This document shows positions 1-8,678 of a stretch of DNA of 64,000 bases, piece by piece. Each line of letters starts with the position of its first letter. The stretch's first letter is position 1. This DNA comes from Verrucomicrobiaceae bacterium (GTDB taxonomy: Bacteria > Verrucomicrobiota > Verrucomicrobiia > Verrucomicrobiales > Verrucomicrobiaceae): positions 1-64,000 of the forward strand of contig JAEUHN010000020.1 of NCBI GenBank assembly GCA_016795365.1, given 5' to 3'. The notes under the pieces were generated by a model that made no database searches, was not told the DNA's origin, and was given only the letters and a program-made list of their open reading frames with translations. The position numbers and the translations under genes were made by a program.

Positions 1-32
1 CCTCTCCCCCGCCACCTAAGAATAAAAGCGAT

Positions 33-1187
33 GTGGTGGGCCCCTCTTGTGGCGCGGCTCCGTATGAGCCGCGCCTCGTTGTTTCCACATTCTGCAAGAG
101 TTGTGGAGTGCATTTGAGGTTGGAGAAGAAAAAGGTGATCGCCTCGGCTGTGTCCAAGGCCGGTGGTCGCCCAGAGGTGCTCGTGCCCACGCGCCAGCCT
201 GTGCCGATGAATCCACCCTCCACCCCTGTTTCCGCACCTGCGGCGACTGCTCCCTTGGTCCGTCCATCAACAGTTCCGTTGACACCCGTCACGCCCGTCG
301 CTCCGACTCCTATTCCCGGGTTGCCAGCGTTCGATCCTGATATCTCTGAGACTGGTGAACTTGGGCTTGGCATGATGTTGCAAGCTGCTGTTGGAGCGCT
401 CGCTCCTTCGCCCCAATCCGCTCCCGTCGTTGAGCCTGCGCCCGAGCCAGCGGAACCCATTCCTCTGTTGGCGGAAGCCGTGCCCGCCCCGGCTTCTATC
501 GAGGCGGGATCATACTCGACGGGCACTGCTGCTGAGCCAGTCGCTCGTGTGGCAAGTCACGTGCCCACCGCCATTGCGGAGCTGATGCAGCAGTCCGCGC
601 AGAACTCGCCCACCGGCACCTTGCAGAAGATGCGTGAGCAAGGCGCGTTCCGGCAGCAATACTTCAAGGAAGCCGAGTGCTTTGACTGTTCGAACAAGTT
701 CAAGGTGGGGCGCTCCTCACGCTCGGCCAATTGCCCGTCCTGTGGTGCCTACATCTCGCTCGAAGACATCGAACTCAATCTGCCTTCGTCTCAGGCGATC
801 AAGACTCGAGGTGACGTGATGATTCGCAAACGCGGGCACCTGACGGCTGCTCACCTTTACGCCCGAGACTTGCGTTGCTATGGACTCGTCGAGGCTAACA
901 TCTTTTGCTCCGGCGATGCGACCTTTAAAACGACGGGCACGATCATCGGCGAGGTGAAATGCAAAAAGTTCCTGGTCGAGAAGGGGAGTGAGATCACGTT
1001 CATGAACCCGGTTCATGCAGATGACGTCGAGATCCACGGTGTGATTACCGGCCATGTCTATTCCAAGGGGCCTGTCATCATCGGCAATGGCGGTGCCGTG
1101 AACGGTGATGTGACCGCTCGTTCTGTTTCGATCGAGCCAGGTGGCGAGCTGAATGGCTCCATGAACATCGTTCGCACGGCGAAGTAG
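33..1187 (+). CDS. Bactofilin-like polymer-forming protein with zinc ribbons
   Basis: The C-terminal ~115 residues (about 262-375) are a bactofilin-type right-handed beta-helix: short repeats such as GTIIGEVKCKKF and GVITGHVYSKGPV with regularly spaced Gly and hydrophobic positions. Bactofilins self-assemble into cytoskeletal filaments near the inner membrane. Before it sits a clear zinc ribbon, C216-x2-C219 and C234-x2-C237. A second, degenerate ribbon lies at the N-terminus (C6, C21-x2-C24). A Pro/Ala-rich linker of about 150 residues separates them. The frame starts at a GTG here and is open back to the window edge, so the true start may lie upstream of base 1. nadA follows 43 bp downstream on the same strand. 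The bactofilin assignment is firm; the role of the zinc ribbons is unknown. Confidence 0.8.
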   Translation: MVGPSCGAAPYEPRLVVSTFCKSCGVHLRLEKKKVIASAVSKAGGRPEVLVPTRQPVPMNPPSTPVSAPAATAPLVRPSTVPLTPVTPVAPTPIPGLPAFDPDISETGELGLGMMLQAAVGALAPSPQSAPVVEPAPEPAEPIPLLAEAVPAPASIEAGSYSTGTAAEPVARVASHVPTAIAELMQQSAQNSPTGTLQKMREQGAFRQQYFKEAECFDCSNKFKVGRSSRSANCPSCGAYISLEDIELNLPSSQAIKTRGDVMIRKRGHLTAAHLYARDLRCYGLVEANIFCSGDATFKTTGTIIGEVKCKKFLVEKGSEITFMNPVHADDVEIHGVITGHVYSKGPVIIGNGGAVNGDVTARSVSIEPGGELNGSMNIVRTAK

Positions 1188-1230
1188 ATCACTTGCGTCA
1201 CGCAGGGGGCGGGATAAGCATCGGCCCACC

Positions 1231-2172
1231 ATGGCAGAATCCGCCGCTCCCAGTCTCATCGCCGACATTCTTCGACTCAAGAAGGAACGTAACGCCGTCA
1301 TTCTCGCGCATAACTATCAGACGCGGGACATCCAGGAGATCGCCGACTTCGTGGGCGACTCGCTTGGCCTCGCTTACAAGGCCAAAGAAACTGATGCTGA
1401 CGTGATCGTCTTTTGCGGGGTGCATTTCATGGCTGAGACGGCAAAGATTGTGAATCCTGGCAAAGTGGTCGTTCTGCCTGATGCCAATGCGGGTTGCTCG
1501 CTCGAGCAAGCCTGTCCTGGGCCTCAGTTGGAAGCCTTCCTCAAAGCCAACGCGGCAAAGAATTACTACGTCATCGCTTACATCAACTGCTCCGGGCATG
1601 TGAAGGCTCTCGCTGATTGCATCTGCACCAGCGGCAACGCAGTGAAGATCGTTCAGGCGGCTCCGCCTGATCGCCCCATCCTGTTCGTTCCTGACCAGAA
1701 CTTGGGTTCATGGGTGATGGAGCAAACCGGCCGGAAGATGGACCTGTGGAAGGGCTCCTGCTACGTGCATGTAGAGTTCACACGCGAGAGCATCGAGAAG
1801 ATCAAAGTCGATTATCCTGACGCCAAAGTCGTCGCGCATCCCGAGTGCACTTACGCTGTTCGAATGCTTGCCGATGAGGTGTGCAGCACGGAGAAGATGG
1901 TGGGCTACTGCAAGTCATCCCCGGCCAGCGCCTTCATCATTGTCACCGAGAGCGGTATGTTGCACCGCTTAGAACGCGAGGTGCCAGACAAGACATTCAT
2001 CGCTGGTCCTACAGGTCACTGCGCTTGCGCGGATTGTCGCTACATGAAGCTCAACACGCTTCAGAAACTGCACGATTGCCTCAATCACTTGCAGCCACGC
2101 GTGGAGTTGCCGGAAGACATCCGACAAAGAGCTGAGAAGCCGATCCTCCGCATGCTTGAGCTAAGCCGATAG
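1231..2172 (+). CDS. nadA: Quinolinate synthase NadA
   Basis: NadA condenses iminoaspartate with dihydroxyacetone phosphate to quinolinate in de novo NAD synthesis, using an oxygen-sensitive 4Fe-4S cluster. The 313-residue length fits the family. Visible signatures are AHNYQ near residue 27, the cluster-ligand context YINCSGHVKA (C120), HPECTYAVRM (C206) and the C-terminal PTGHCACADCRYMKLNT with C264, C266 and C269. These correspond to the three conserved cysteine positions of the family, with extra Cys near the last. The start ATG follows 43 bp after the bactofilin stop. nadB and nadC are not in the window, but nadE lies 12 kb away on the other strand. A strong hairpin terminator follows the stop. 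Confidence 0.97.
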   Translation: MAESAAPSLIADILRLKKERNAVILAHNYQTRDIQEIADFVGDSLGLAYKAKETDADVIVFCGVHFMAETAKIVNPGKVVVLPDANAGCSLEQACPGPQLEAFLKANAAKNYYVIAYINCSGHVKALADCICTSGNAVKIVQAAPPDRPILFVPDQNLGSWVMEQTGRKMDLWKGSCYVHVEFTRESIEKIKVDYPDAKVVAHPECTYAVRMLADEVCSTEKMVGYCKSSPASAFIIVTESGMLHRLEREVPDKTFIAGPTGHCACADCRYMKLNTLQKLHDCLNHLQPRVELPEDIRQRAEKPILRMLELSR

Positions 2173-2204
2173 GCGCGAGGCTTTAGCGAAGTGCCAGCGC
2201 GCTT

Positions 2205-2235
2205 CCGGCACCGTTTTTGCTCAAAACGGTGCCGG
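2205..2235. terminator. Bidirectional hairpin terminator between nadA and tex
   Basis: A perfect 13-bp stem (CCGGCACCGTTTT, 2205-2217, paired with 2223-2235) closes a 5-nt loop. The T-run at the end of the left arm and the A-run at the start of the right arm supply U-rich tails in both directions. It lies between the convergent nadA and tex genes, as expected for a shared terminator. Confidence 0.8.
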
Positions 2236-2249
2236 AGGTTTTATGGGGC

Positions 2250-4592
2250 CTATTTTTTCCCTTTGGCAGCAGCTTGGGTGAACCAGTCATTGCCACCGAA
2301 AGGATTGCCCATGCCACCCCCTGGTGGTGTGCGACCACCACCGCTGCTGAAGCTGCGCTGACCACCGCCGCCGCCACCTTGTCCGGGAGGACCACTGGGC
2401 TTTTTCTTCTCGAAGTCAGGCTTCGACTTCATCGAGAGGGCGATGCGTTTGCGTGCGAGATCGACTTCCGTGACGGTCACCATCACCTTCTGCTGCACCT
2501 TCACGACCTCGCTGGCGTCCTTCACGAAGTTGTCGCTCAGCTGGCTCACATGCACGAGGCCGTCTTGATGCACACCGATGTCCACGAAGGCACCAAACGC
2601 CGCCACATTGGTGACGATGCCGGGCAGCTTCATGCCGACCTTCAAGTCCTCCACCTTCTCCACACCTTCCTGGAATTGGAAGACCTCGAACTGCTTGCGC
2701 GGGTCGCGGCCCGGCTTGTTGAGTTCGTTCATGATGTCCTGCAGCGTGGGCAGACCCACAGTCTCGCTGACATACTTCTTCAAGTCGATCTTCGCGCGCA
2801 GTTCGGGCTTGCTCAGCAGATCGTTCAAGGTGCAGCCCAGGTCCGCAGCCATCTTTTCCACCAGCGGGTAGCGCTCGGGATGCACCGCGCTGCGATCCAG
2901 CGGATGCTCGGCATCACGAATGCGCAGGAAGCCGGCAGCTTGCTCGAAGGCCTTGTCACCCAGGCGCGGAATCTTGAGCAGATCGCGGCGCGACTTGAAT
3001 GCGCCATGCTCGTCGCGATACGCTACGATGTTCGCGGCGTGCGTGCTGTTGAGACCGGACACGTAGCTGAGTAGTTGCTTGCTCGCCGTGTTGAGTTCCA
3101 CTCCCACGCCGTTCACGCAGCTCAGCACCGTGTCATCCAACGAGGCCTTCAATTTGTTCTGATCCACATCGTGCTGATACTGGCCCACACCAATCGCCTT
3201 GGGATCGACCTTCACCAGCTCAGCCAGCGGGTCCATGAGACGACGCGCGATGGAAACCGAACCACGCACAGTGACATCGTGATTGGGGAACTCTTCGCGA
3301 GCGACTTCGCTGGCGGAATACACCGAGGCACCGGCCTCGCTGACCATGATCACCGGGATCGCCTTGGGCAGACCGATCTTGTTGACGAAGGCTTCCGTCT
3401 CACGGCTCGCGGTGCCGTTGCCGATCGCGATGGCTTCGATCTGGTAGTGCTTCACCACGTTGGTGAGCAGTTCCTTTGCGTGCATCAATGTGTTGCCGCT
3501 GCCGAGCAGGTAGATCACGTCGTTGAAGAGTAGTTTCCCCTGCGCATCGAGCGCCACCACCTTGCATCCCGTGCGGAAGCCAGGGTCGATGCCCATCACG
3601 CGCTTCTGTCCGAGCGGTGCAGCGAGAAGCAGTTCGCGCAGGTTGTCGGCGAAGACCTTCACCGCATCGGCGTCGGCTTTCTTCTTCGACTCAAGGCGCA
3701 TCTCCGTCTCCATGCTGGGCGCGAGGAGGCGCTTGTAGCTATCGGTGGCCGCGAGGCGAATCTGTTCACCACAGGGCGTCGTCGCGCGCGTGGCCATGCC
3801 TTCTACCAAAGCCGTGCCGGCGACTTCCGGCGGCGTGACGCGCATCATGAGGAAACCCTCGGTTTCGCCACGACGAATCGCCAGCATTCGATGCGAGGGG
3901 ATGGTCTTGAGTGGCTCATTCCAGTCGAAGTAGTCGCGGAACTTCGCGGCCTCGGCGTCTTCTTCTTTGCCCATAAGCACCTTGCTCGAAACGGTGCCCT
4001 GCTCTTGGAACAGCTTGCGCAACGCCGCACGCACCTCGGCGTTGTCACTGATGCGTTCGGCGATGATATCGCGCGCTCCGGCGAGCGCTTCGTTCACATC
4101 CTTCACTTTGAGGTCATCCGTCTCCGCATCGGGCTTCACATACTTCTCGGCCTCGGCTTGCGGGTTCGCGGCACGGTCAGCTTGATTGGCTTCAATCCAG
4201 TCAGCCAGAGGCTCCAAGCCTTTGTCCTTCGCGATGGTCGCACGCGTGCGGCGCTTCGGACGATACGGCGCGAACAAGTCTTCCAGCACCGTCAGCGAGT
4301 CAGCCTTGGCGATCTTGTCTTTGAGCGCATCGGTCATGAGGTTGCGCTCTTCCAGCGACTTCACAATGCTGGAGCGTCGATCATCGACGGCTTGCATCTG
4401 CTCCATGCGATCACGCACGGCGGTGATCTTCACTTCATCCATCTCGCCAGTCTGTTCTTTGCGGTAACGGGCGATGAAAGGGACAGTCGAGCCTTCGCTG
4501 AAGAGATGGGCGACGGCTCCGACGTGAATGGCTTTGACTCCGAGTTCGCGCGCGATGCGCTCGACGTGGGCAACGTTGATTTTGAGTTCCAT
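2250..4592 (-). CDS. tex: Tex-family RNA-binding transcription accessory protein
   Basis: Full-length (780 aa) Tex/YhgF homologue. Order of domains: N-terminal helical Tex region; a YqgF/RNase H-like domain around residues 325-450 with VMGIDPGFRTGCKVVALD; helix-hairpin-helix repeats around 500-570 (SYVSGLNSTHAANIVAYR); and an S1 RNA-binding domain around 650-720 (GIVTNVAAFGAFVDIGVHQDG). The last 55 residues are a Gly/Pro/Ser-rich tail, typical of Bacteroidota and Verrucomicrobiota Tex. Tex proteins bind RNA and affect transcription and translation fidelity. The gene follows mutL on the same strand after 120 bp, so co-transcription is possible. It is convergent with nadA. Confidence 0.95.
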   Translation of the reverse strand: MELKINVAHVERIARELGVKAIHVGAVAHLFSEGSTVPFIARYRKEQTGEMDEVKITAVRDRMEQMQAVDDRRSSIVKSLEERNLMTDALKDKIAKADSLTVLEDLFAPYRPKRRTRATIAKDKGLEPLADWIEANQADRAANPQAEAEKYVKPDAETDDLKVKDVNEALAGARDIIAERISDNAEVRAALRKLFQEQGTVSSKVLMGKEEDAEAAKFRDYFDWNEPLKTIPSHRMLAIRRGETEGFLMMRVTPPEVAGTALVEGMATRATTPCGEQIRLAATDSYKRLLAPSMETEMRLESKKKADADAVKVFADNLRELLLAAPLGQKRVMGIDPGFRTGCKVVALDAQGKLLFNDVIYLLGSGNTLMHAKELLTNVVKHYQIEAIAIGNGTASRETEAFVNKIGLPKAIPVIMVSEAGASVYSASEVAREEFPNHDVTVRGSVSIARRLMDPLAELVKVDPKAIGVGQYQHDVDQNKLKASLDDTVLSCVNGVGVELNTASKQLLSYVSGLNSTHAANIVAYRDEHGAFKSRRDLLKIPRLGDKAFEQAAGFLRIRDAEHPLDRSAVHPERYPLVEKMAADLGCTLNDLLSKPELRAKIDLKKYVSETVGLPTLQDIMNELNKPGRDPRKQFEVFQFQEGVEKVEDLKVGMKLPGIVTNVAAFGAFVDIGVHQDGLVHVSQLSDNFVKDASEVVKVQQKVMVTVTEVDLARKRIALSMKSKPDFEKKKPSGPPGQGGGGGGQRSFSSGGGRTPPGGGMGNPFGGNDWFTQAAAKGKK

Positions 4593-4712
4593 GCGGGGGT
4601 GGTTGGGGGAAATTTGAAAAGCGAGCGCTCGGAGTAGCGACGCGATTCATGATCGCAAGCAATGGCGCTGCGATGTGAAAAACTTTTCTTCAAGGAAGTG
4701 CCTTGACGTGAC

Positions 4713-6584
4713 TCACGGAGCGCGGCGTCCGAACTTCTTGTCGAGTTCGCCATACGAGATCTGGATCAAGGTGGGACGTCCATGTGGGCAGCAGTAGGGC
4801 ATCTCGCACTGCATCAAGTCGCGGATCAGGCTGGCGAGTTCGGGTTCGCGGAGATGGTCGTTGGCCTTCACGGCGTGGCGGCACACGGTGGTGGCGATCA
4901 TGTCTTCGCCAAGGCGTAGCGACGACGACTTTGAACTGAGACTCGCGAGTTCATCCACCACCTGGCTCAGCAAGGCGGCGGGATCGTCGGTGCGCATGAA
5001 GGTAGGCAAGGTGTCGATCTTCAGTGTGTTCGCGCCGAAGGGCTCGGCTTCGATGCCGAGCTTGGCCAACGAAGGAAGGTTGCGGCTAAGCAACTCATAG
5101 TCGCGCGGGCTGACGTGAAGCATCAGCGGCATGAGCAATCGCTGGGTCGGCACGCCTTCCGTCTCCATCGCCGTGCGCATCTTCTCAAACAAGACACGCT
5201 CGTGCGCTGCGTGCTGATCCATGAGCACGAGGCCCTCGGGGCTTTCCATCAGAACGTAGAGCTTGCCGAGCACGCCGAGGATCTTGAACTCATCGCCGGG
5301 CTGCTTCGGTGTGGAAGGCTGTGCCACTGGAGGTGTTGGAGGCGCGGAAGGAACGAAGTGTGCTGCCGGTGGAGCGACTTCTTGTTCAATCGCGGGTGCT
5401 GGCGAAACACGAACGGCGGGCGACGGTGCGACGGGCAACTCGCTCCAGTCGCGACGTAGCGCTGATTTTTCTGCCACCGGGATCGGCAGTTCGACCTGCT
5501 GCGGTGGTGGGACGATTGGAATGATGGGTTCGGCTTTGTCCTCCGGCACAAAAGGCACCGAGCGCCCTGTGGGATGCCCTTGCGGCAGTGCGCGACTGCG
5601 ATTCAGCGTGTCCTGGATCGCTCGCGACATGGCTTCGCGCACGGCATTGCCATCGTGGAAACGCACTTCCTTCTTCGCGGGATGCACGTTCACATCGTAG
5701 GCGTGTGGGTCCATGCGCACGAAGAGGAAGGTGACCGGATACTGCCCCTTCATCAGGGTCGTGTGATAGCCCTCGCGCACACCATAGTGCAGCGATGGAC
5801 TCTCGATGCAGCGACCATTGAGGAAGGTGAGCTGCATCTGTTTGTTGCTGCGACTGAAGCCGGGGCCGCCAATAAAGCCGTGGATCGCAACGCCGAAGCG
5901 CTCGACTTCCATGACTGGCAGCAGGCGTTGCGCGAGTTCATCACCGACGAGTCCACGAATGCGCTCCATCATGTTCTCCGTGGCCGGCAGATGGAACACC
6001 GGCTCGTCGTCTTTGATCAAGGTGAATGCGACCTGTGGATTCGCGATCGCGTGAAGCCGGAACTGCTGCTCGACATGCGCCCACTCAGTGGACTCGGTGC
6101 GCAGGAACTTGCGGCGTGCGGGCACGTTGTAGAACAGCGATCGCAACTCAATCGAAGTGCCGGGCGCACAGCCGCTGTCGCGGACGGCAATCAGTTTGCC
6201 ACCGTGAATCTCGATCTCGGTGCCGCTGAGTGCATTGGTCTCACGCGTTAACAAACGAAAACGTCCTACGCTAGCGATGCTGGGCAATGCCTCGCCCCGG
6301 AAGCCAAACGTGTAGATCGCTGCGAGGTCTTCCTTCGTCTTGATCTTGCTCGTGGCGTGGCGCTCGATCGACAGCATCGCATCCTCACGCACCATGCCGC
6401 TGCCATTGTCAGTAACACGGATCAACGATGATCCTCCGCGACTCACCGCGACTTCGATATGGGTCGCACCAGCGTCCAGACTGTTCTCGACCAGTTCACG
6501 CACGACAGCCGCCGGACGCTCGACGACTTCGCCAGCGGCGACCTGGCTGGCGAGTGCGTCGGAGAGAATGCGGATTTTTGACAT
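4713..6584 (-). CDS. mutL: DNA mismatch repair protein MutL
   Basis: 623 residues. The N-terminal GHKL ATPase shows ASQVAAGEVVERPAAVVREL with the catalytic Glu, followed by ENSLDAGA, DNGSGM and GFRGEALPSIASV. A Pro-rich linker (about 335-430) leads to the C-terminal dimerisation domain. This contains DQHAAHERVLFE, matching the DQHA(x2)E(x4)E metal-binding endonuclease motif, plus CRHAVK and the CPHGRP motif. MutL should therefore nick DNA itself, as in bacteria without MutH; E. coli MutL lacks this motif. It works with MutS in post-replicative repair. The gene is divergent from the IscA-type gene, with 96 bp between starts. Confidence 0.97.
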   Translation of the reverse strand: MSKIRILSDALASQVAAGEVVERPAAVVRELVENSLDAGATHIEVAVSRGGSSLIRVTDNGSGMVREDAMLSIERHATSKIKTKEDLAAIYTFGFRGEALPSIASVGRFRLLTRETNALSGTEIEIHGGKLIAVRDSGCAPGTSIELRSLFYNVPARRKFLRTESTEWAHVEQQFRLHAIANPQVAFTLIKDDEPVFHLPATENMMERIRGLVGDELAQRLLPVMEVERFGVAIHGFIGGPGFSRSNKQMQLTFLNGRCIESPSLHYGVREGYHTTLMKGQYPVTFLFVRMDPHAYDVNVHPAKKEVRFHDGNAVREAMSRAIQDTLNRSRALPQGHPTGRSVPFVPEDKAEPIIPIVPPPQQVELPIPVAEKSALRRDWSELPVAPSPAVRVSPAPAIEQEVAPPAAHFVPSAPPTPPVAQPSTPKQPGDEFKILGVLGKLYVLMESPEGLVLMDQHAAHERVLFEKMRTAMETEGVPTQRLLMPLMLHVSPRDYELLSRNLPSLAKLGIEAEPFGANTLKIDTLPTFMRTDDPAALLSQVVDELASLSSKSSSLRLGEDMIATTVCRHAVKANDHLREPELASLIRDLMQCEMPYCCPHGRPTLIQISYGELDKKFGRRAP

Positions 6585-6680
6585 GTGCCGTTTAGTGCGT
6601 ATGCGACGTTACAGAGGATACAGACGCGCTCACTCAGCACAGAACGCCCAATCCGTCCAGCCTCAGCCCATTTTCACCCC

Positions 6681-7016
6681 ATGATCACTCTCACGCCCTC
6701 GGCCATCACCCACCTCAAGGAACTGTTGCAAAGCCAAAGCGCCGCCCCTGGTGTGGGGCTTCGATTGCAGATCGAAAAAGGCGGCTGTGCTGGAATGCAA
6801 TACGCGATGAGGCTCGATGAGGCACGTGAGGGAGATGAGAGGGTCACTGCAGACGATGTCTCAGTGCTGATAGATGCCGGAAGTGCTGGATTTTTGAGAG
6901 GATGCACCCTTGATTATGTGGATTCGTTAAACGATTCGGGATTCAAGATCGAGAACCCGAATGCTGCCCGGAGCTGTGGCTGTGGAACGTCCTTTGAACC
7001 GAAGGGCGAAGAGTGA
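6681..7016 (+). CDS. IscA/ErpA-type iron-sulfur carrier (HesB family)
   Basis: A 111-residue A-type carrier that assembles or transfers Fe-S clusters. The three conserved cysteines are present: one in GGCAGMQY and two in the C-terminal SCGCGTSF motif. A longer reading frame opens at 6585, but the family N-terminus (MITLTPSAITHLKELL) begins exactly at 6681, so that start is chosen. There is no isc or suf operon around it. It could supply clusters to NadA or other proteins, but the window does not show which. A small hairpin lies 60 bp after the stop. Confidence 0.93.
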   Translation: MITLTPSAITHLKELLQSQSAAPGVGLRLQIEKGGCAGMQYAMRLDEAREGDERVTADDVSVLIDAGSAGFLRGCTLDYVDSLNDSGFKIENPNAARSCGCGTSFEPKGEE

Positions 7017-7076
7017 GGAACATTTTTTTACAGTTATGTGAAAAACTCTTTTCAAAAATACTGTAATTTGTTAATG

Positions 7077-7098
7077 ATCACCCAGGAGGGTGATTTTC
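7077..7098 (+). terminator. Candidate terminator after the IscA-type gene
   Basis: ATCACCC (7077-7083) pairs with GGGTGAT (7088-7094) around the loop AGGA, followed by TTTTC. The stem is only 7 bp and the T-run is short, so this is a moderate candidate. It lies between the carrier gene and the next gene on the same strand. Confidence 0.5.
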
Positions 7099-7129
7099 AC
7101 TCAACTCCGAGATTTTTTTCAAATTTGCC

Positions 7130-7948
7130 ATGCGCATTCAATTTTTACATGATGGTTCTGATCTCCGCAGTTACGGAGGTGGAAGTTTTGCAAAAAACCG
7201 GGGTAACGGGGGCCTGTTTTGGTGGACTATTTTTATCTTTTTGCTGATAGCCCTGGCCACTGCGACTTGGTTTTTCTGCATCATGGTTTTCAACTACCCA
7301 GAAAAGCCATTCAGCTATCGGTTCCTCTCAAAAATCAATAAGTTGGAGCCGATCAAGAGCTACGACTTGAATACCGTTCCCAAGAGCAAGTTCTTGTCGC
7401 CCACAAAACTCCTGGAAGAATACACGTTTTTCACTCCCGAACGGATGAGAGTGACGAATGATCAGTTCAAACGCGACTACATTCGCAACTTCAGAGACCA
7501 TGGCCCGGTGTATGTGCGTGGTGCCTTCACAGCCACGGCGACTCGTCGTCTCACCGATGGAGATGTTTTCACGAGTGGATGGGTGGTGGTCGCTCGCGCG
7601 AATGAACTCGAAGACGTGAGTGTGGAACTCATTCTTCCCGGACTGAACCGCAATGATCCGCCTTATCGTGCAGGCGATCAGATCACTCTTGATGGTAAGA
7701 AGGGGTGCGCTGCAGCTGTGCACCTCCAGAAGCAGGATAACGACCGACTTCTGGTAACGGCAGTGCCGCTGCTTTATGGCTCAATCACGACCTTTGAAGG
7801 GTCGGTGGCCTCATTAAAGGCACCGGAGAAACTCAATATGGACGCCATGTGGCCCATCTGGCGTGATGCGCCTGCGGCTGCTGGAGTGGAAGAAGGCGAC
7901 GGCGTGGTGAAAGCTGTGCAGGTGACTGCGGCTCAGGCTGTGCGATGA
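7130..7948 (+). CDS. Conserved-looking membrane protein of unknown function
   Basis: 272 residues. A Gly/Asn-rich N-terminal segment is followed by one strong membrane helix at about residues 31-53 (WWTIFIFLLIALATATWFFC). The remaining ~215 residues form a soluble domain with alternating beta-like segments (GPVYVRGAFTATATRR, VTAVPLLYGSITTFEG). There is no signal-peptidase site, so it is probably a single-pass anchored protein with the large domain outside. No family is recognised. The upstream 110 bp is unusually AT-rich with several poly-T tracts and holds a hairpin, so it is probably transcribed on its own. Confidence 0.75.
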   Translation: MRIQFLHDGSDLRSYGGGSFAKNRGNGGLFWWTIFIFLLIALATATWFFCIMVFNYPEKPFSYRFLSKINKLEPIKSYDLNTVPKSKFLSPTKLLEEYTFFTPERMRVTNDQFKRDYIRNFRDHGPVYVRGAFTATATRRLTDGDVFTSGWVVVARANELEDVSVELILPGLNRNDPPYRAGDQITLDGKKGCAAAVHLQKQDNDRLLVTAVPLLYGSITTFEGSVASLKAPEKLNMDAMWPIWRDAPAAAGVEEGDGVVKAVQVTAAQAVR

Positions 7949-7968
7949 TATAATCAACGGTGCGGGTG

Positions 7969-8550
7969 CTAGTCGCCTGCGCCGGTGAACTCCGCGTTTG
8001 GCCGAATCTGCATGCCAAGCAGAACCCAATCGTGCAGCGAGCCGCTCATGTCGCGCAGGTAGTTTCTCATGCGCAGGAGTTCGCTGAACCCAGCGGTTTC
8101 GAAGCAGTGAATGGAGGCGCCCCGTTCGCCATTGAACTCAGCTTCCAACTGCGTCAGACCGCAGTGCTGGGCCACCTCGATCATCTGGTGGATTAACATG
8201 CCGCTGACGCCAACATCACGATACTCGGTGTGAGTCAGGCAATGCACGCGGCCGATGTGACGTTTCCATCCACCTTCCCGCTGCTGCAGGGTAATCTTTC
8301 CAATCACATGATCGTGGGCGATGGCGATCAGAGTTAGCGCTTTGTCATAGTCGAGGTCCTGGCACCATTCTTTTCGAAAGCGTCCTGACCCAATACGTTG
8401 TTTGATAAACAGACGTTCGATCTCCGGCACCGCATGCAGGAAGGTGATGAAGGCTCGTTCGTCTGAGGTGGTCAGCGGGCGAATGGTGCACGCGGTTCCA
8501 TCGTCGAGCACTTGCATGAGGGGGTAGCGTTCGAGGGCGTCGTCGATCAT
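7969..8550 (-). CDS. GNAT-family N-acetyltransferase
   Basis: 193 residues from the start MIDDALERYPLM at 8550; the frame is open further upstream, but the extra residues are Arg/Ala-rich and off-family. The GNAT fold is visible: beta1 TIRPLTTSDERAF, the acetyl-CoA-binding region HCLTHTEYRDVGVSGMLIHQMIEVA (a relaxed Q/RxxGxG/A site), and AEFNGERGASIHCFETAGF in the C-terminal half. The domain most resembles acetyltransferases related to protein-lysine acetylation, but the substrate cannot be read from sequence. It is divergent from pbpC and its stop lies 20 bp from the convergent upstream gene. Confidence 0.85.
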   Translation of the reverse strand: MIDDALERYPLMQVLDDGTACTIRPLTTSDERAFITFLHAVPEIERLFIKQRIGSGRFRKEWCQDLDYDKALTLIAIAHDHVIGKITLQQREGGWKRHIGRVHCLTHTEYRDVGVSGMLIHQMIEVAQHCGLTQLEAEFNGERGASIHCFETAGFSELLRMRNYLRDMSGSLHDWVLLGMQIRPNAEFTGAGD

Positions 8551-8678
8551 GGCGGGCGCGCAGAGTAGTCGGAGATTGAACTTCGCCAACCGTCGAGATG
8601 CGCGAGCTGACGGTGGCGCGCGACGCGGACCCACTGCATGGTTCGGGTGTGAGCATCGTGACGAGCATCAAGGTAGTG

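Noticed and set aside
3891-4637. 248-codon forward frame over tex
   Set aside because: Antisense shadow of tex; high-GC codon bias opens the opposite strand.
6585-6680. Longer N-terminus for the IscA-type carrier
   Set aside because: The added 32 residues are Arg/Ser-rich and unlike the family, whose start matches 6681.
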